Positions 12,994-21,680 of a DNA stretch of 64,000 nt are shown one piece after another. Position numbers and translations under genes: made by a program. The notes beneath the pieces were generated by a model. The model saw nothing but the letters and a program-made list of their open reading frames with translations. It was not told the DNA's origin and did not search any database. The stretch is from assembly GCF_029210375.1 (NCBI RefSeq), contig NZ_JARGER010000012.1:62001-126000 (forward strand), read 5' to 3'. How positions within the stretch are numbered: the stretch's first letter is position 1; each line of letters begins with the position of its first letter. Source of the stretch: Nocardioides sp. YIM 152315 (GTDB lineage: Bacteria > Actinomycetota > Actinomycetes > Propionibacteriales > Nocardioidaceae).

Positions 12994-14478
12994 ATGACGT
13001 TGACCGTCGGTCCGCCTGCGCCCGCAGACCACCCGGGGGGCGCCCGGACGAGCGGGGGAGCGGGTCGGCACCGGGCCGCGAAAGCGCGCCGGTTCCGGCG
13101 CACCCGGACCCTGGCCGGCGCCCTCGGCGTCACCCTGCTCGGCGCGGTGCTCCCGGGTGCCGGCTACCTGTGGTCACGGCGTCGGCTCGGCTACGTCGTG
13201 CTGGTGCCGTTCCTGGTCGGGCTGGCCGCCGCGGCCTACTACGTGGGCGACCTCTCCCGCGCCGTCGACCTCGCCTTCGACCCGACCCGGCTGCGGGTGG
13301 CACGGTTCGCGCTGGGCGCCGTGCTCGCCGCGTGGGTCTTCGTCGTGGCCACGACGTACCTCATGGTGCGGCCGTTGGGCATGGCGCGCGTGGAGAAGGC
13401 GCTCGGCGTGCTGGTCGTGAGCCTCCTGTGCGTGCTCGGCGCCATCCCGGCGGTGCAGGCCGTGCGGATCGCCGACAGCCAGGCGGACCTGGTCGCGACC
13501 GTCTTCGACAACGAGAAGACGGCGACGGCGCCGAATGACGTCACCAAGGCCGACCCGTGGGGCGGCCGCGACCGGGTGAACGTGCTGCTGCTCGGCGGCG
13601 ACGGGGGAGTCGGGCGGACCGGCATCCGCACCGACTCGGTGATCCTGCTCAGCATGGACACCCACAAGGGCAAGGCGGTGATGTTCAGCCTGCCGCGCAA
13701 CATGATGAACGCCCAGTTCCCCGAGGACAGCCCGCTGCACGACGTGTTCCCGGACGGCTTCCGGGGTGAGGGCGACCCCGGGAGCTGGATGCTCAACGCG
13801 ATCTACGGACAGGTGCCGGCGCTCTACCCGAAGGTCCTCGGCAAGTCGGAGAACGAGGGTGCGGACGCCATCAAGGAGGCCGTCGCCGGCAGCCTGGGCA
13901 CCCACGTCGACTACTACGTCCTCATCAACCTGCTCGGCTTCCAGCAGCTCGTCGACGCCATCGGCGGCGTGACGGTCAACATCAACGAGCCGATCGCGAT
14001 CAACGGCAACACCGACGCCGGCATCCCCCCGACCGGCTACCTCGAGCCGGGGCCCGACCAGCACCTCAACGGCTTCCACGCCCTGTGGTACTCCCGCGGC
14101 CGCTGGGGCTCCGACGACTACGAGCGCATGCTCCGCCAGCGCTGCATGGTCAGCGCGATCGTCGACGCCGCCGATCCGCTCAACGTGCTGCGCCGCTACC
14201 AGGACCTCGCGAAGGCCGGCAAGGAGATCCTGCGCACCGACGTGCCGCGCGACCTGATGCCGGCGTTCGTCGACCTGGCGCTGAAGGTGAAGGAGAAGAA
14301 GATGCGCTCGATCGCCTTCGTCTCCTCCGAGAGGTTCTACTCCGCCGACCCCGACTTCGAGTGGATGCGGTCGGTGGTCGACAAGGCGCTCGGCCCCAAG
14401 GGCAAGGGCGGCGAGAAGGACGACCCGGGCAAGGCGGTCAAGACCTCCGACGCGTGCGGCTACCACCCCGAGGGCTGA
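12994..14478 (+). CDS. LytR-CpsA-Psr (LCP) family cell wall glycopolymer ligase
   Basis: A 494-residue membrane protein. The basic cytoplasmic N-terminus (about 1-45) is followed by three or four hydrophobic segments to about residue 165, and then an extracellular LCP domain. Visible LCP features are VNVLLLGGDGG, RTDSVILLSMDTHKGKAVMFSLPRN with the conserved Arg and Asp pair, VDAIGGVTVNI, GFHALWYSRGRWGSDDYERMLRQRCMVSA. LCP enzymes attach polymers such as teichoic acid or arabinogalactan to peptidoglycan from polyprenyl-phosphate carriers. The multi-span N-terminus is longer than the single span of most LCP proteins. Its ATG has a GGGAGG site. It converges on the CHAP gene across a region with two hairpin elements. 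Confidence 0.9.
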   Translation: MTLTVGPPAPADHPGGARTSGGAGRHRAAKARRFRRTRTLAGALGVTLLGAVLPGAGYLWSRRRLGYVVLVPFLVGLAAAAYYVGDLSRAVDLAFDPTRLRVARFALGAVLAAWVFVVATTYLMVRPLGMARVEKALGVLVVSLLCVLGAIPAVQAVRIADSQADLVATVFDNEKTATAPNDVTKADPWGGRDRVNVLLLGGDGGVGRTGIRTDSVILLSMDTHKGKAVMFSLPRNMMNAQFPEDSPLHDVFPDGFRGEGDPGSWMLNAIYGQVPALYPKVLGKSENEGADAIKEAVAGSLGTHVDYYVLINLLGFQQLVDAIGGVTVNINEPIAINGNTDAGIPPTGYLEPGPDQHLNGFHALWYSRGRWGSDDYERMLRQRCMVSAIVDAADPLNVLRRYQDLAKAGKEILRTDVPRDLMPAFVDLALKVKEKKMRSIAFVSSERFYSADPDFEWMRSVVDKALGPKGKGGEKDDPGKAVKTSDACGYHPEG

Positions 14479-14561
14479 CACGCCTGCGGTGAACTCACCG
14501 CGGTCCCGCCCCCGACGCGCCCGCCCGCCGCCCACGCCCGCCCCCCCACGCTCGCCCCGCG

Positions 14562-14649
14562 GTTTCATCAAGGGATGTGGATCAACCCGCGGTTCCCCTG
14601 CCGAACTCGGCCAGGGAGGCGCGGGTCCGCCTTCATCCCTTGATGAAAC
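14562..14649. repeat. 88-bp hairpin element, copy 1
   Basis: A perfect 16-bp terminal inverted repeat (14562-14577, GTTTCATCAAGGGATG, with 14634-14649) encloses further nested pairings: CCGCG with CGCGG, CCCTG with CAGGG and GCCGA with TCGGC. The whole unit can fold into one long stem. It sits between convergent LCP and CHAP genes and is followed 24 bp later by a second copy. It could be a two-way terminator or a small MITE/REP-like element. Confidence 0.8.
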
Positions 14650-14673
14650 TCCGCCCCCGGGCCCGGGTTGCGC

Positions 14674-14761
14674 GTTCCATCAGGGGATGTCGATCAACCC
14701 GCGGTTTCCCTGCCGAACTCGGCCAGGGAGGCGCGGATCCGCCTTCATCCCGTGATGAAGC
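14674..14761. repeat. 88-bp hairpin element, copy 2
   Basis: A second copy in the same orientation and of the same length as 14562-14649. The 56-bp core (14690-14745) differs from copy 1 at only three bases, while each terminal arm differs at two, so this copy's terminal stem is imperfect. No gene is seen in the 338-bp gap (14479-14816) beyond these elements; its start is a C-rich tract. Confidence 0.8.
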
Positions 14762-14816
14762 CGCGGCACGAGGGGCCCCAGACCCACGCTCGAGGGCCGG
14801 AGCCGGAGGCGCGGAC

Positions 14817-16601
14817 TCAGTGCCGCTTGGGCGCCGGCATCCGGATGGCGGCCTTGCGCACCGACTTCGAGACCGTGCCGCTCCCGGTGAAGCCGACCCG
14901 CGCAGGGTGCCTGCCCTGCTTCAGCCCGGTCACCACGACCCGCGCCACGCCACGCTTGTTGAGCGCGACCTTCTCGCGGAACCCGCCCTTGACCCGAACG
15001 GCGACCTTGCCCTGCACCACCGGCACGTGGCGGGCGACGACGTGGATCACGAGGCGGACGCCGTGGCGCAGCTGGACGCGCTGCACCTTGATCCGGGGGA
15101 GGACCTTCACCCGCACGGTGGGGGTCGTGGTGAGGCTGGTGGCGGCGTAGCCGGCCCGGCTCGCGGTCACGCTGGCGGAGATCCGGGAGCCGAGGTCGCC
15201 CGCGGCGAGGGTGTAGGTCGCGGCGGTCGCCCCGGCGATCGGCTGGCCGTCACGCAGCCACTGCACGGCGGTCGACGCGTCGCGGGGGCGGTAGCTGCCC
15301 GTGGCGACGGTCAGGGTCCGGCCCGGTCGGGCCGCGCCGGAGATCGTCGGCTGCTTGCGCACGCGGATGGTGCCCGGGGCGATCGGACCGATCGTGGCGG
15401 TCGGCGCGACCGCGTTGGAGAACCCGGCGCGGCCCGCGGTCACCGTCGCGTCGATCGTGCGGCCGGCGAGATCGGGGGTGAGCGCCAGGCTGGTTCCGGT
15501 GGCGCCGGGGATCGGCTGGCCGTCGGCGTACCACGTGTAGGCGTAGGCCGAGGGCACCGGAGACCAGGAGCCGGTACCGAGGCGGAGGGTGCCCCGCACC
15601 TTCGCGGTCCCGCGGATCGTCGGCGCCACCGTGTTGCCGAGCAGTCCGGGCCGGACGGGCGCCGTCGGGGCGGACGACGCGGTCTGGTCGTTGTAGCCGC
15701 TGCGGCTCGCCGTGGCCTGCACGCTGATCACCTGGCCGACGCGGCGTCGGCCGAGCGCGAGCGTCGCGTTCTTGCCCTTCTTGATCGCCCGGCCGTCCGC
15801 GAACCACTGGTATCGCACCGCGGCGGCGGCCGGCGTCCAGCCGCCCGCCGATGCCGTGAGGCGGGTGCCCACCCGCAGGTCGCCGGTGATGACGGGGGCC
15901 GCGGTGTTCTGCACGGTGAGGTCGGTGAAGTGGATGAAGCCGCTGGGCCAGTTGCCGCTCGACCGCGTCACGCGGGCCCATGAGAAGTCCCCGCGCCAGC
16001 TGTCCTGGGAGATGATGATCTCGTCGGCCGACACGACCTGCTCGACGTACGCCACGTGGCCCGCCGACCCGGCCGGGCCCTGGTTGGCCTTCCACCAGGC
16101 CACGGCGCCGGCGCTCGGGTTGCCGTCGGTGAGTCCGGGGACCGAGGTGCCCCAGTACGTCGCGTTGCCACCGCCGGACCACGGCCGCGCGTTCGGCATG
16201 CCGTTCTGCACCATCCGGTAGGCGGCGTAGTTGGTGCAGTTGTGTCCGGCGTACATGCGCCAGTACATCTTCTTGTTCGCCTGCGCGTAGCCGGCGTTGC
16301 CCATGCCGGCATCGGCGCAGTTCTGGTAGCCGTAGCACAGGTACGCGCTCTTCTTGAACCGCACGCGAGAGCGGGTGAGCCCGTCGGCCGCGGCCGCGAG
16401 CTCGCGCTCGAGCAGCGCGGCCTTCGTGTTGCCGCCGGCCCCGTCCTGCCCGTCGCGCCGGTCGTGCCGGTCGCTCGCCCCGGGCCCGGCGTCCTTGCCG
16501 CGGTCCGCCGAGGCGGCCGGTGCGTACGCCGGGAGGCCGCTGATCACCGCGGCCAGCAGGGCGGCGATCAGTGGTGCGCGTAGGCGGTTCCGGTGTGACA
16601 C
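14817..16601 (-). CDS. secreted CHAP-domain peptidoglycan hydrolase with Ig-like repeats
   Basis: A 594-residue secreted protein. The signal peptide (LRAPLIAALLAAVISGLPAY, cleavage near ASADRG) is followed by a low-complexity linker, then a CHAP amidase/endopeptidase domain (about 85-235) with catalytic Cys122 in AGHNCTNYAAYR and His in AGHVAYVEQV. Next come three imperfect ~85-residue Ig-like repeats, each with a GxxLTxxxGxW...YxWxxDGxxI pattern, and a basic C-terminal domain (about 490-594) rich in VRV/RVVV strands. It probably cleaves stem or cross-bridge peptides during growth or division; the repeats may bind the wall. The GTG start has TAGACT 7 nt upstream, so it is probably leaderless. 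Confidence 0.9.
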   Translation of the reverse strand: MSHRNRLRAPLIAALLAAVISGLPAYAPAASADRGKDAGPGASDRHDRRDGQDGAGGNTKAALLERELAAAADGLTRSRVRFKKSAYLCYGYQNCADAGMGNAGYAQANKKMYWRMYAGHNCTNYAAYRMVQNGMPNARPWSGGGNATYWGTSVPGLTDGNPSAGAVAWWKANQGPAGSAGHVAYVEQVVSADEIIISQDSWRGDFSWARVTRSSGNWPSGFIHFTDLTVQNTAAPVITGDLRVGTRLTASAGGWTPAAAAVRYQWFADGRAIKKGKNATLALGRRRVGQVISVQATASRSGYNDQTASSAPTAPVRPGLLGNTVAPTIRGTAKVRGTLRLGTGSWSPVPSAYAYTWYADGQPIPGATGTSLALTPDLAGRTIDATVTAGRAGFSNAVAPTATIGPIAPGTIRVRKQPTISGAARPGRTLTVATGSYRPRDASTAVQWLRDGQPIAGATAATYTLAAGDLGSRISASVTASRAGYAATSLTTTPTVRVKVLPRIKVQRVQLRHGVRLVIHVVARHVPVVQGKVAVRVKGGFREKVALNKRGVARVVVTGLKQGRHPARVGFTGSGTVSKSVRKAAIRMPAPKRH

Positions 16602-16608
16602 GGGTGGG

Positions 16609-16614
16609 AGTCTA
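16609..16614 (-). promoter_or_regulatory. leaderless -10 for the CHAP gene
   Basis: TAGACT on the minus strand, 7 nt before the GTG at 16601. The next ~80 bp upstream are unusually AT-rich for this window, with repeated CACAAG/TTGTC tetramers and a TTGACA at 16655-16660 (minus strand) that is too far away to be its -35. Confidence 0.55.
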
Positions 16615-16859
16615 GGGACAAAAGTGCGCTTGTGGGGAACTTGTGAAGGAATTTGTCAAGCGACACGCCCGAATGCGAGGGTTAAATTACAAACGTGTGA
16701 GTTGTTCGTCCGGGGCCCTCGAGCACGGCGCAGCAGCCCGTGCGGCGGGCGGGGCGCGGCGGTCCGTTGCGTCGGAGGAGACATCGGCCGCGGATCGCGA
16801 TTCCTGCAGGCCGGCGCCGGGCCGATGTGGGACCCGCTCAGCGTTCTCGGGAAACGCAG

Positions 16860-16890
16860 AACCCCGCTTCGCGCAGTGCGAAGCGGGGTT
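16860..16890 (-). terminator. hairpin terminator of tRNA-Leu
   Basis: A perfect 13-bp inverted repeat (AACCCCGCTTCGC and its complement, 5-nt loop) begins 11 nt past the tRNA 3' end on the minus strand. There is no clear U-tract, as is common in high-GC actinobacteria. The stretch 16615-16859 upstream of the CHAP gene shows no other gene. Confidence 0.75.
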
Positions 16891-16900
16891 CGGAGAAGCG

Positions 16901-16986
16901 TGTCCGAGGGGGGACTTGAACCCCCACGCCCTAATACGGGCACTAGCACCTCAAGCTAGCGCGTCTGCCAATTCCGCCACCCGGAC
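16901..16986 (-). tRNA. tRNA-Leu (GAG)
   Basis: An 86-nt class II tRNA. Acceptor 5' GTCCGGG pairs with CTCGGAC (one G-U), A73 follows, and CCA is not encoded. The anticodon stem CTAGC/GCTAG encloses the loop TTGAGGT with anticodon GAG, reading CUC and CUU. The long variable arm and the T arm GGGGGTTCAAGTCCCCC are present. Confidence 0.96.
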
Positions 16987-17075
16987 GAGTGCGGTGGAAC
17001 AGTAGCAAAGGCGGGAGCGAAGTTCCGCATCGGGATCGGGGTGGCTTCCACTGCCACCGGTGACATGCTGGGCCC

Positions 17076-18413
17076 ATGACCGACGGACCCGCGCAGCCGC
17101 CCCCGGCCCCGTCCTCCGACCCCGCCGCGGAGGTCGTCGACCTGTGCCGCGACCTGATCCGGATCGACACCACCAACTACGGCGCCACCGGCGACGGCCC
17201 GGGGGAGCGGAAGGCCGCGGAGCACGTCGCCGCTCTGCTCGACGAGGTCGGGATCGAGGCGCGCCTCTACGAGTCCGAGCCCGGCCGCACGTCGGTCGTG
17301 GCCCAGTGGGGTGAGACCACGAGCGACCGCGACGGACTGCTGCTGCACGGCCACCTCGACGTCGTGCCGGCCGCCGCCGAGGACTGGGCAGTGGACCCCT
17401 TCTCGGGTGAGATCCGGGACGGCTACCTGTGGGGGCGCGGAGCCGTCGACATGAAGGACTTCGACGCGATCCTGCTCTCGGTGGTCCGCGACCGGCAGCG
17501 CACCGGCAGGATCCCGGACCGGCCGATCACGCTGTGCTTCACCGCCGACGAGGAGGCGGGCGGGCACCTCGGCGCCGAGGTGCTCGTCGAGAAGCACGCC
17601 GACGAGCTCGAGGGGTGCGCGGAGGCGGTCGGCGAGGTCGGCGGCTTCAGCGCCACCGTCCGCGGGCGCCGCGTCTACCTCGTCGAGGCCGCCGAGAAGG
17701 GCATGGCGTGGATGCGGCTCACCGCGCGCGGCCGCGCCGGCCATGGCTCGATGATCAACGGCGACAACGCCGTGACCGCGCTGTCCGCCGCCGTCGCCCG
17801 GATCGGTGCCCACGAGTGGCCGGTCCGGCTCACACCCGCCATGCGGACGCTGCTCGGAGCCGTCGGCGAGCTCGCCGGGACCGAGGCCACGCCCGACAAC
17901 GCCGAGGCGCTCGTGGAGGAGTTCGGCGGCGCGGTCCGGATGCTGGGGGCCGTCATCCGCAACACCGCCAACCCGACCATGCTCGGCGCGGGCTACAAGG
18001 TCAACGTCGTCCCCTCCGAGGCCACCGCGCACGTCGACGGCCGCTTCCTGCCCGGCTACGAGGACGAGTTCTTCGCGACCATCGCCGAGCTCGTGGGCGA
18101 CGGGATCGACATCGACTACGTGAGCAACCAGCCGCCCTGGGAGACGCCGTACGACGGCGACCTCGTGGACGCGATGACCCGCTCCCTGCTGGCCGAGGAC
18201 GACGAGGCGATCGTCGCGCCGTACCTGATGAGCGGGGGCACGGACGCCAAGCACTTCCGCAAGCTCGGCATGCGCTCCTACGGGTTCGCACCGCTGCGGC
18301 TGCCGGCCGACCTCGACTTCACCGCCCTCTTCCACGGGGTCGACGAGCGGGTGCCGGTCGACGCGCTCACCTTCGGGGCACGGGTCTTCGATCGCTTCCT
18401 CGACGAGGTCTGA
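17076..18413 (+). CDS. M20/M25/M40 family metallo-hydrolase
   Basis: A 445-residue two-domain zinc hydrolase of the ArgE/DapE/carboxypeptidase G2 family. Metal-site motifs are in order: LLLHGHLDVVP, GRGAVDMKD, CFTADEEAGG (catalytic Glu pair), the dimerisation-lid segment GRAGHGSMI, and MSGGTDAKHF near the C-terminus. The N-terminal Pro/Ala-rich stretch to about residue 18 is not a signal peptide, so it is probably cytoplasmic. Many actinobacterial relatives are annotated as dipeptidases or deacylases; the substrate is not decided by sequence. It is a single-gene unit, divergent from the tRNA. Confidence 0.9.
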   Translation: MTDGPAQPPPAPSSDPAAEVVDLCRDLIRIDTTNYGATGDGPGERKAAEHVAALLDEVGIEARLYESEPGRTSVVAQWGETTSDRDGLLLHGHLDVVPAAAEDWAVDPFSGEIRDGYLWGRGAVDMKDFDAILLSVVRDRQRTGRIPDRPITLCFTADEEAGGHLGAEVLVEKHADELEGCAEAVGEVGGFSATVRGRRVYLVEAAEKGMAWMRLTARGRAGHGSMINGDNAVTALSAAVARIGAHEWPVRLTPAMRTLLGAVGELAGTEATPDNAEALVEEFGGAVRMLGAVIRNTANPTMLGAGYKVNVVPSEATAHVDGRFLPGYEDEFFATIAELVGDGIDIDYVSNQPPWETPYDGDLVDAMTRSLLAEDDEAIVAPYLMSGGTDAKHFRKLGMRSYGFAPLRLPADLDFTALFHGVDERVPVDALTFGARVFDRFLDEV

Positions 18414-18578
18414 CTGGTGGTCGTGCCCGTCGATACGTCGGGGGTATCCGTGCTCAGCGTGCGTTGCCTCGCAAGGCGGCGGCGCGACGGCATACCGGGT
18501 TGTCTACCGAGCGTCGCCAACGCAGCGAGGTGCGTGCGCTGGGTGCGTAGACCGTTGGTGAATCGACGGGGATGACCG

Positions 18579-18797
18579 CTAGGCGGTCCGCACGGCCCGG
18601 ATGATCTTGCGCCGCAGCACGACCCTCCTGGTGCCGTCGGCGGTGATGCGCACGCGGTCGAGCTCCCAGCCGCCGTGCTCGGCTCGCTCGACGAGCGCCC
18701 TGGTGACCACGTTGCGGGAGAAGTCCCGCGAGAAGGACACCTTGTCGAACTCCCACTCCACCCCGATGGCGGGTGGGCGACGATGCGCACGACTCAT
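18579..18797 (-). CDS. DUF5703 family small protein
   Basis: A 72-residue basic protein with the core EWEFDKVSFSRDFSRNVVTRALVERAEHGGWELDRVRI and the tail RRVVLRRKIIR, which I recognise as the short actinobacterial DUF5703 family. It has no known function. The ATG at 18797 lies 18 bp after the stop of the aldo/keto reductase gene on the same strand, with GAGGGGGAACG as a possible ribosome site. The 165 bp downstream (18414-18578) hold no gene that I can support. Confidence 0.72.
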   Translation of the reverse strand: MSRAHRRPPAIGVEWEFDKVSFSRDFSRNVVTRALVERAEHGGWELDRVRITADGTRRVVLRRKIIRAVRTA

Positions 18798-18815
18798 GAC
18801 GTTCCCCCTCGGGTC

Positions 18816-19763
18816 TCAGTCGCTGGAGACATCATCCAACGCGGCGATGATCTCCGGAGGAAGTTGCAGCTCCTCGACGCCGAGGGCGCCGCGGAGCTGC
18901 GCTGCGGTGCGGGCACCGACGATCGGGGCGGTCACCCCGGGGCGGTCGCGCACCCATGTCAGCGCGACCTCGAGCGCCGACCAGCCCAGGCCCTCGGCGG
19001 CGCGGGCGACCGCCTCGACGATCCCCGCGCCCCGCTCGTCGAGGTAGGGGTTCACGAAGTTGGCGAAGTGGCTGGTCGCGGCGCGCGAGTCCGACGGGGT
19101 GCCGGTGCGGTACTTCCCGGTCAGCACCCCGCGCCCCAGCGGCGACCACGGGAGCACCCCGAGACCGCACGCAGCGGCCGCGGGCAGCACCTCCTGCTCG
19201 ACGCCGCGGTTGAGCAGCGAGTACTCCACCTGCGTGCTCGCCAGCGGCGTCCGGCCGGGTACGGCGCGCTGCCAGGTCGCCGCCCGCGCCGTCTGCCAGC
19301 CGGCGTAGTTCGAGACGCCGACGTACGACGCGCGCCCCGTGGTCACGGCACGGTCGAGCGCCGCGAGGGTCTCCTCGAGCGGGACGTCGTCGGACCAGAT
19401 GTGCACCTGCCACAGGTCGACGTGCTCCGCGCCGAGCCGGCGCAGCGAGGCGTCGAGCGTGGTGAGCAGGTGTCCGCGGGAGGTGTCGTAGGAGCGACCG
19501 CCGTGCCGGGCGCTGATCCCGGCCTTGGTCGCCAGCACGACCTCGTCGCGGGCGACCACGTCGCCGATCAGCGAGCCGATCAGCTCCTCGGACGCGCCGT
19601 TGCCGTAGCCGGCGGCGGTGTCGACCAGCGTGCCGCCCGCCTCCGCGAACGCGATCAGCTGGTCCCTGGCCTCGTGCTCGTCGGTGTCCCGACCCCAGGT
19701 CATCGTGCCGAGACCGAGCCGGGACACCGTCAGGCCGGTCGAGCCGACACGCCGCTGCTGCAT
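18816..19763 (-). CDS. aldo/keto reductase
   Basis: A 315-residue NADPH-dependent TIM-barrel oxidoreductase. Catalytic tetrad positions are visible: Asp in GGTLVDTAAGYGNGASEE with the Tyr four residues on, Lys in LATKAGIS, and His in VDLWQVHIWSDD. The cofactor-binding C-terminal stretch is VTAPIVGARTAAQL. It resembles the YajO/IolS group that reduces carbonyls of unknown identity. It is upstream of the DUF5703 gene in a probable two-gene operon and divergent from uppP over 74 bp. Confidence 0.9.
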   Translation of the reverse strand: MQQRRVGSTGLTVSRLGLGTMTWGRDTDEHEARDQLIAFAEAGGTLVDTAAGYGNGASEELIGSLIGDVVARDEVVLATKAGISARHGGRSYDTSRGHLLTTLDASLRRLGAEHVDLWQVHIWSDDVPLEETLAALDRAVTTGRASYVGVSNYAGWQTARAATWQRAVPGRTPLASTQVEYSLLNRGVEQEVLPAAAACGLGVLPWSPLGRGVLTGKYRTGTPSDSRAATSHFANFVNPYLDERGAGIVEAVARAAEGLGWSALEVALTWVRDRPGVTAPIVGARTAAQLRGALGVEELQLPPEIIAALDDVSSD

Positions 19764-19823
19764 GGCGACAAGGTAGTCGGCGCCGCCGCGCGGGTCGTCG
19801 TCGGCACGCCAGACGGCCGCCCG

Positions 19824-19829
19824 TAGGAT
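19824..19829 (+). promoter_or_regulatory. leaderless -10 for uppP
   Basis: TAGGAT, 8 nt before the first of two adjacent GTG codons at 19838. No ribosome site is present. Confidence 0.6.
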
Positions 19830-19837
19830 TCCGCGTC

Positions 19838-20662
19838 GTGGTGGACTTCCTCCAGGCCGTCGTCCTCGGGATCATCCAGGGACTGACCGAGTTCCTCCCG
19901 ATCTCCAGCAGCGCGCACCTGCGGATCTTCCCCGAGATCTTCGGCTGGGGCGACCCCGGCGCCGCGTTCACCGCCGTCGTCCAGATCGGCACCGAGCTCG
20001 CCGTGCTCATCTTCTTCTGGCGCGACATCTGGCGGATCGCCACGGTGTGGCTGAAGTCGCTCGTCCGTCCGGAGTACCGCGGGCAGCTCGACGCCCGGAT
20101 GGGCTGGTTCATCATCCTCGGCTCGCTGCCGATCGTCGTCCTCGGCATCACCTTCAAGGACGTGATCGAGGAGGACTTCCGCAACCTCTGGGTGATCGGC
20201 ACGATGCTGATCGTCCTGGGCCTCGTGCTCGGCGTCGCCGACCGCGTCGGAGGCACCACCAAGACGCTCAAGCAGCTCTCGCTCCGCGACGCGATCCTGA
20301 TGGGTCTCGCCCAGGCGCTCGCGCTGATCCCCGGCGTCTCGCGCTCCGGCGCCACGCTCTCGATGGGCCGCTTCCTCGGGTACGAGCGCGAGACCGCCAC
20401 CCGCTACGCGTTCCTGCTGGCGATCCCCGCCGTCATCGGTGCCGGCCTCTTCGAGCTCCAGGAGATCCCCGACGGCGACAACCTCTACGGCTGGGGGCCG
20501 ACGGTCGCCGCCACGATCGCCGCCTTCGTCGTGGGGTACGCCGCGATCGCGTGGCTGCTCCGGTTCGTCACGACGCACTCGTTCACGCCGTTCGTCATCT
20601 ACCGGGTCGCGCTCGGGGCGGGCACGCTGATCCTCGTCGCCGCCGGAGTCATCGCCGCCTGA
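19838..20662 (+). CDS. uppP: undecaprenyl-diphosphatase
   Basis: Dephosphorylates undecaprenyl (here probably decaprenyl) pyrophosphate to recycle the lipid carrier of cell wall synthesis, and can confer bacitracin resistance. The 274-residue membrane protein shows the BacA/UppP motifs near the start, GIIQGLTEFLPISSSAHL with catalytic Glu, and the second motif IPGVSRSGATLSMGRFLG with the essential Ser/Arg. About eight hydrophobic segments are visible. The first of two GTG codons is used here; the next codon is also GTG. In M. tuberculosis the homologue (Rv2136c) lies beside the same phosphatase/DUF3090/SCO1664/mshC group; here corA is inserted between. Confidence 0.95.
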   Translation: MVDFLQAVVLGIIQGLTEFLPISSSAHLRIFPEIFGWGDPGAAFTAVVQIGTELAVLIFFWRDIWRIATVWLKSLVRPEYRGQLDARMGWFIILGSLPIVVLGITFKDVIEEDFRNLWVIGTMLIVLGLVLGVADRVGGTTKTLKQLSLRDAILMGLAQALALIPGVSRSGATLSMGRFLGYERETATRYAFLLAIPAVIGAGLFELQEIPDGDNLYGWGPTVAATIAAFVVGYAAIAWLLRFVTTHSFTPFVIYRVALGAGTLILVAAGVIAA

Positions 20663-20665
20663 GGG

Positions 20666-21637
20666 TCACAACCAGCCGGAGCGCTTGAACAGCACCCACA
20701 GGAAGCCCGAGATCCCGAACATCAGCAGCAGCGCGAACGGGTAGCCGAGGCTCCACCCCAGCTCGGGCATGTGGTCGAAGTTCATGCCGTAGATGCCCGC
20801 GATCAGGGTCGGGGGAGCCACCAGGCCCACCCACGCGGAGATCTTGCGCATGTCGCTGTTCTGCTGCACCGAGATCTGGGCGAGGTGGGCGTCGAACGCC
20901 GTCGACAGCAGGCCGTCGAGCGAGTCCACCGTCTCCGCCGCCCGCGCGAGGTGGTCGGCGACGTCGCGGAAGAAGGGTCTCGCGTCCTCGGGCACGGTCT
21001 CGACACCACCGCTCGCCATCCGGGCGACCGGCTCGCGCAGCGGGAGGACCGCACGTCGCACCTCGGCCAGCTCGCGCTTGAGCACGTAGATCCGGGCGGA
21101 GTCGTTCGTGCGGTCGTCGGAGAAGACCGACGTCTCGATCTCGTCGACGTCCACGACGAGCTCGTCCACGACGTCGAGGTACTCGTCGACGACCCGGTCG
21201 ATCACGGCGTACAGCACGCCGCCGGGGCCGTGGCCCAGCACGCGCCCGCTCGACTCGAGCTGCTGGCGGGCCGAGTGCAGCTCGTTGCCACGGCCGTGCC
21301 GGACGGAGACGACGAAGCCGGAGCCGACGAACATCGCGATCTCCCCGGTCTCCACCGCGTCGTGCTCGTCGACGTACCAGAGCGTCTTGAGCACCATGAA
21401 CATCATGTCGTCGTACCGCTCGAGCTTCGGACGCTGGTGCGCCTTCACGGCGTCCTCCACGGCCAGCTGGTGCAGCCCGAACACCCGGGCCACGTCGGCG
21501 AGCTCGTCCTCGGACGGCTCGTGCAGCCCGACCCAGACGAAGTCGCCGGGATCGCTCGCTCGCGCGTGCAGCGCGCCGTAGTCGCCGTCGCTGTCGACAC
21601 GGGCCCCGTCCCGGTAGAGGGCGCAGTCGACGATCAC
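20666..21637 (-). CDS. corA: CorA family magnesium/cobalt transporter
   Basis: A 323-residue homopentameric divalent-metal channel. A long cytoplasmic alpha/beta and coiled domain (1-255) is followed by two membrane helices with the selectivity motif YGMNF between them, then a short basic tail KRSGWL. The start GTG (VIVDCALYRDG) is 6 nt after TACCGT on the minus strand; longer in-frame extensions upstream run through the divergent phosphatase gene and are not credible. Its 3' end is 3 bp from the end of uppP, tail to tail. Confidence 0.93.
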   Translation of the reverse strand: MIVDCALYRDGARVDSDGDYGALHARASDPGDFVWVGLHEPSEDELADVARVFGLHQLAVEDAVKAHQRPKLERYDDMMFMVLKTLWYVDEHDAVETGEIAMFVGSGFVVSVRHGRGNELHSARQQLESSGRVLGHGPGGVLYAVIDRVVDEYLDVVDELVVDVDEIETSVFSDDRTNDSARIYVLKRELAEVRRAVLPLREPVARMASGGVETVPEDARPFFRDVADHLARAAETVDSLDGLLSTAFDAHLAQISVQQNSDMRKISAWVGLVAPPTLIAGIYGMNFDHMPELGWSLGYPFALLLMFGISGFLWVLFKRSGWL

Positions 21638-21643
21638 GACGCC

Positions 21644-21673
21644 ACGGTAGCCCCATGGCCGGTCCTCTACAGT
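21644..21673. promoter_or_regulatory. divergent leaderless promoters corA/phosphatase
   Basis: TACCGT (minus, 21644-21649) lies 6 nt from the corA GTG and TACAGT (plus, 21668-21673) lies 7 nt from the phosphatase ATG. The two start codons are 43 bp apart. Confidence 0.6.
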
Positions 21674-21680
21674 GCCCGAC

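Noticed and set aside
14489..15150. Open frames running through the 88-bp elements
   Set aside because: They are Pro/Arg/Ser-rich, read across repeated hairpins and have no ribosome site or conserved motif.
16615..16800. A cyclic di-AMP riboswitch upstream of the CHAP gene
   Set aside because: Such elements precede some cell wall hydrolase genes, but TAGACT lies 7 nt from the start codon, so the transcript would have no leader, and no matching stems were found.
18414..18578. A repeat or small gene between the M20 peptidase and DUF5703 genes
   Set aside because: Short partial inverted repeats (GATAC/GTATC) are present and AACGCAGCGAGG resembles the MIRU-like module, but the similarity is too short and there is no open frame ending at a start codon.
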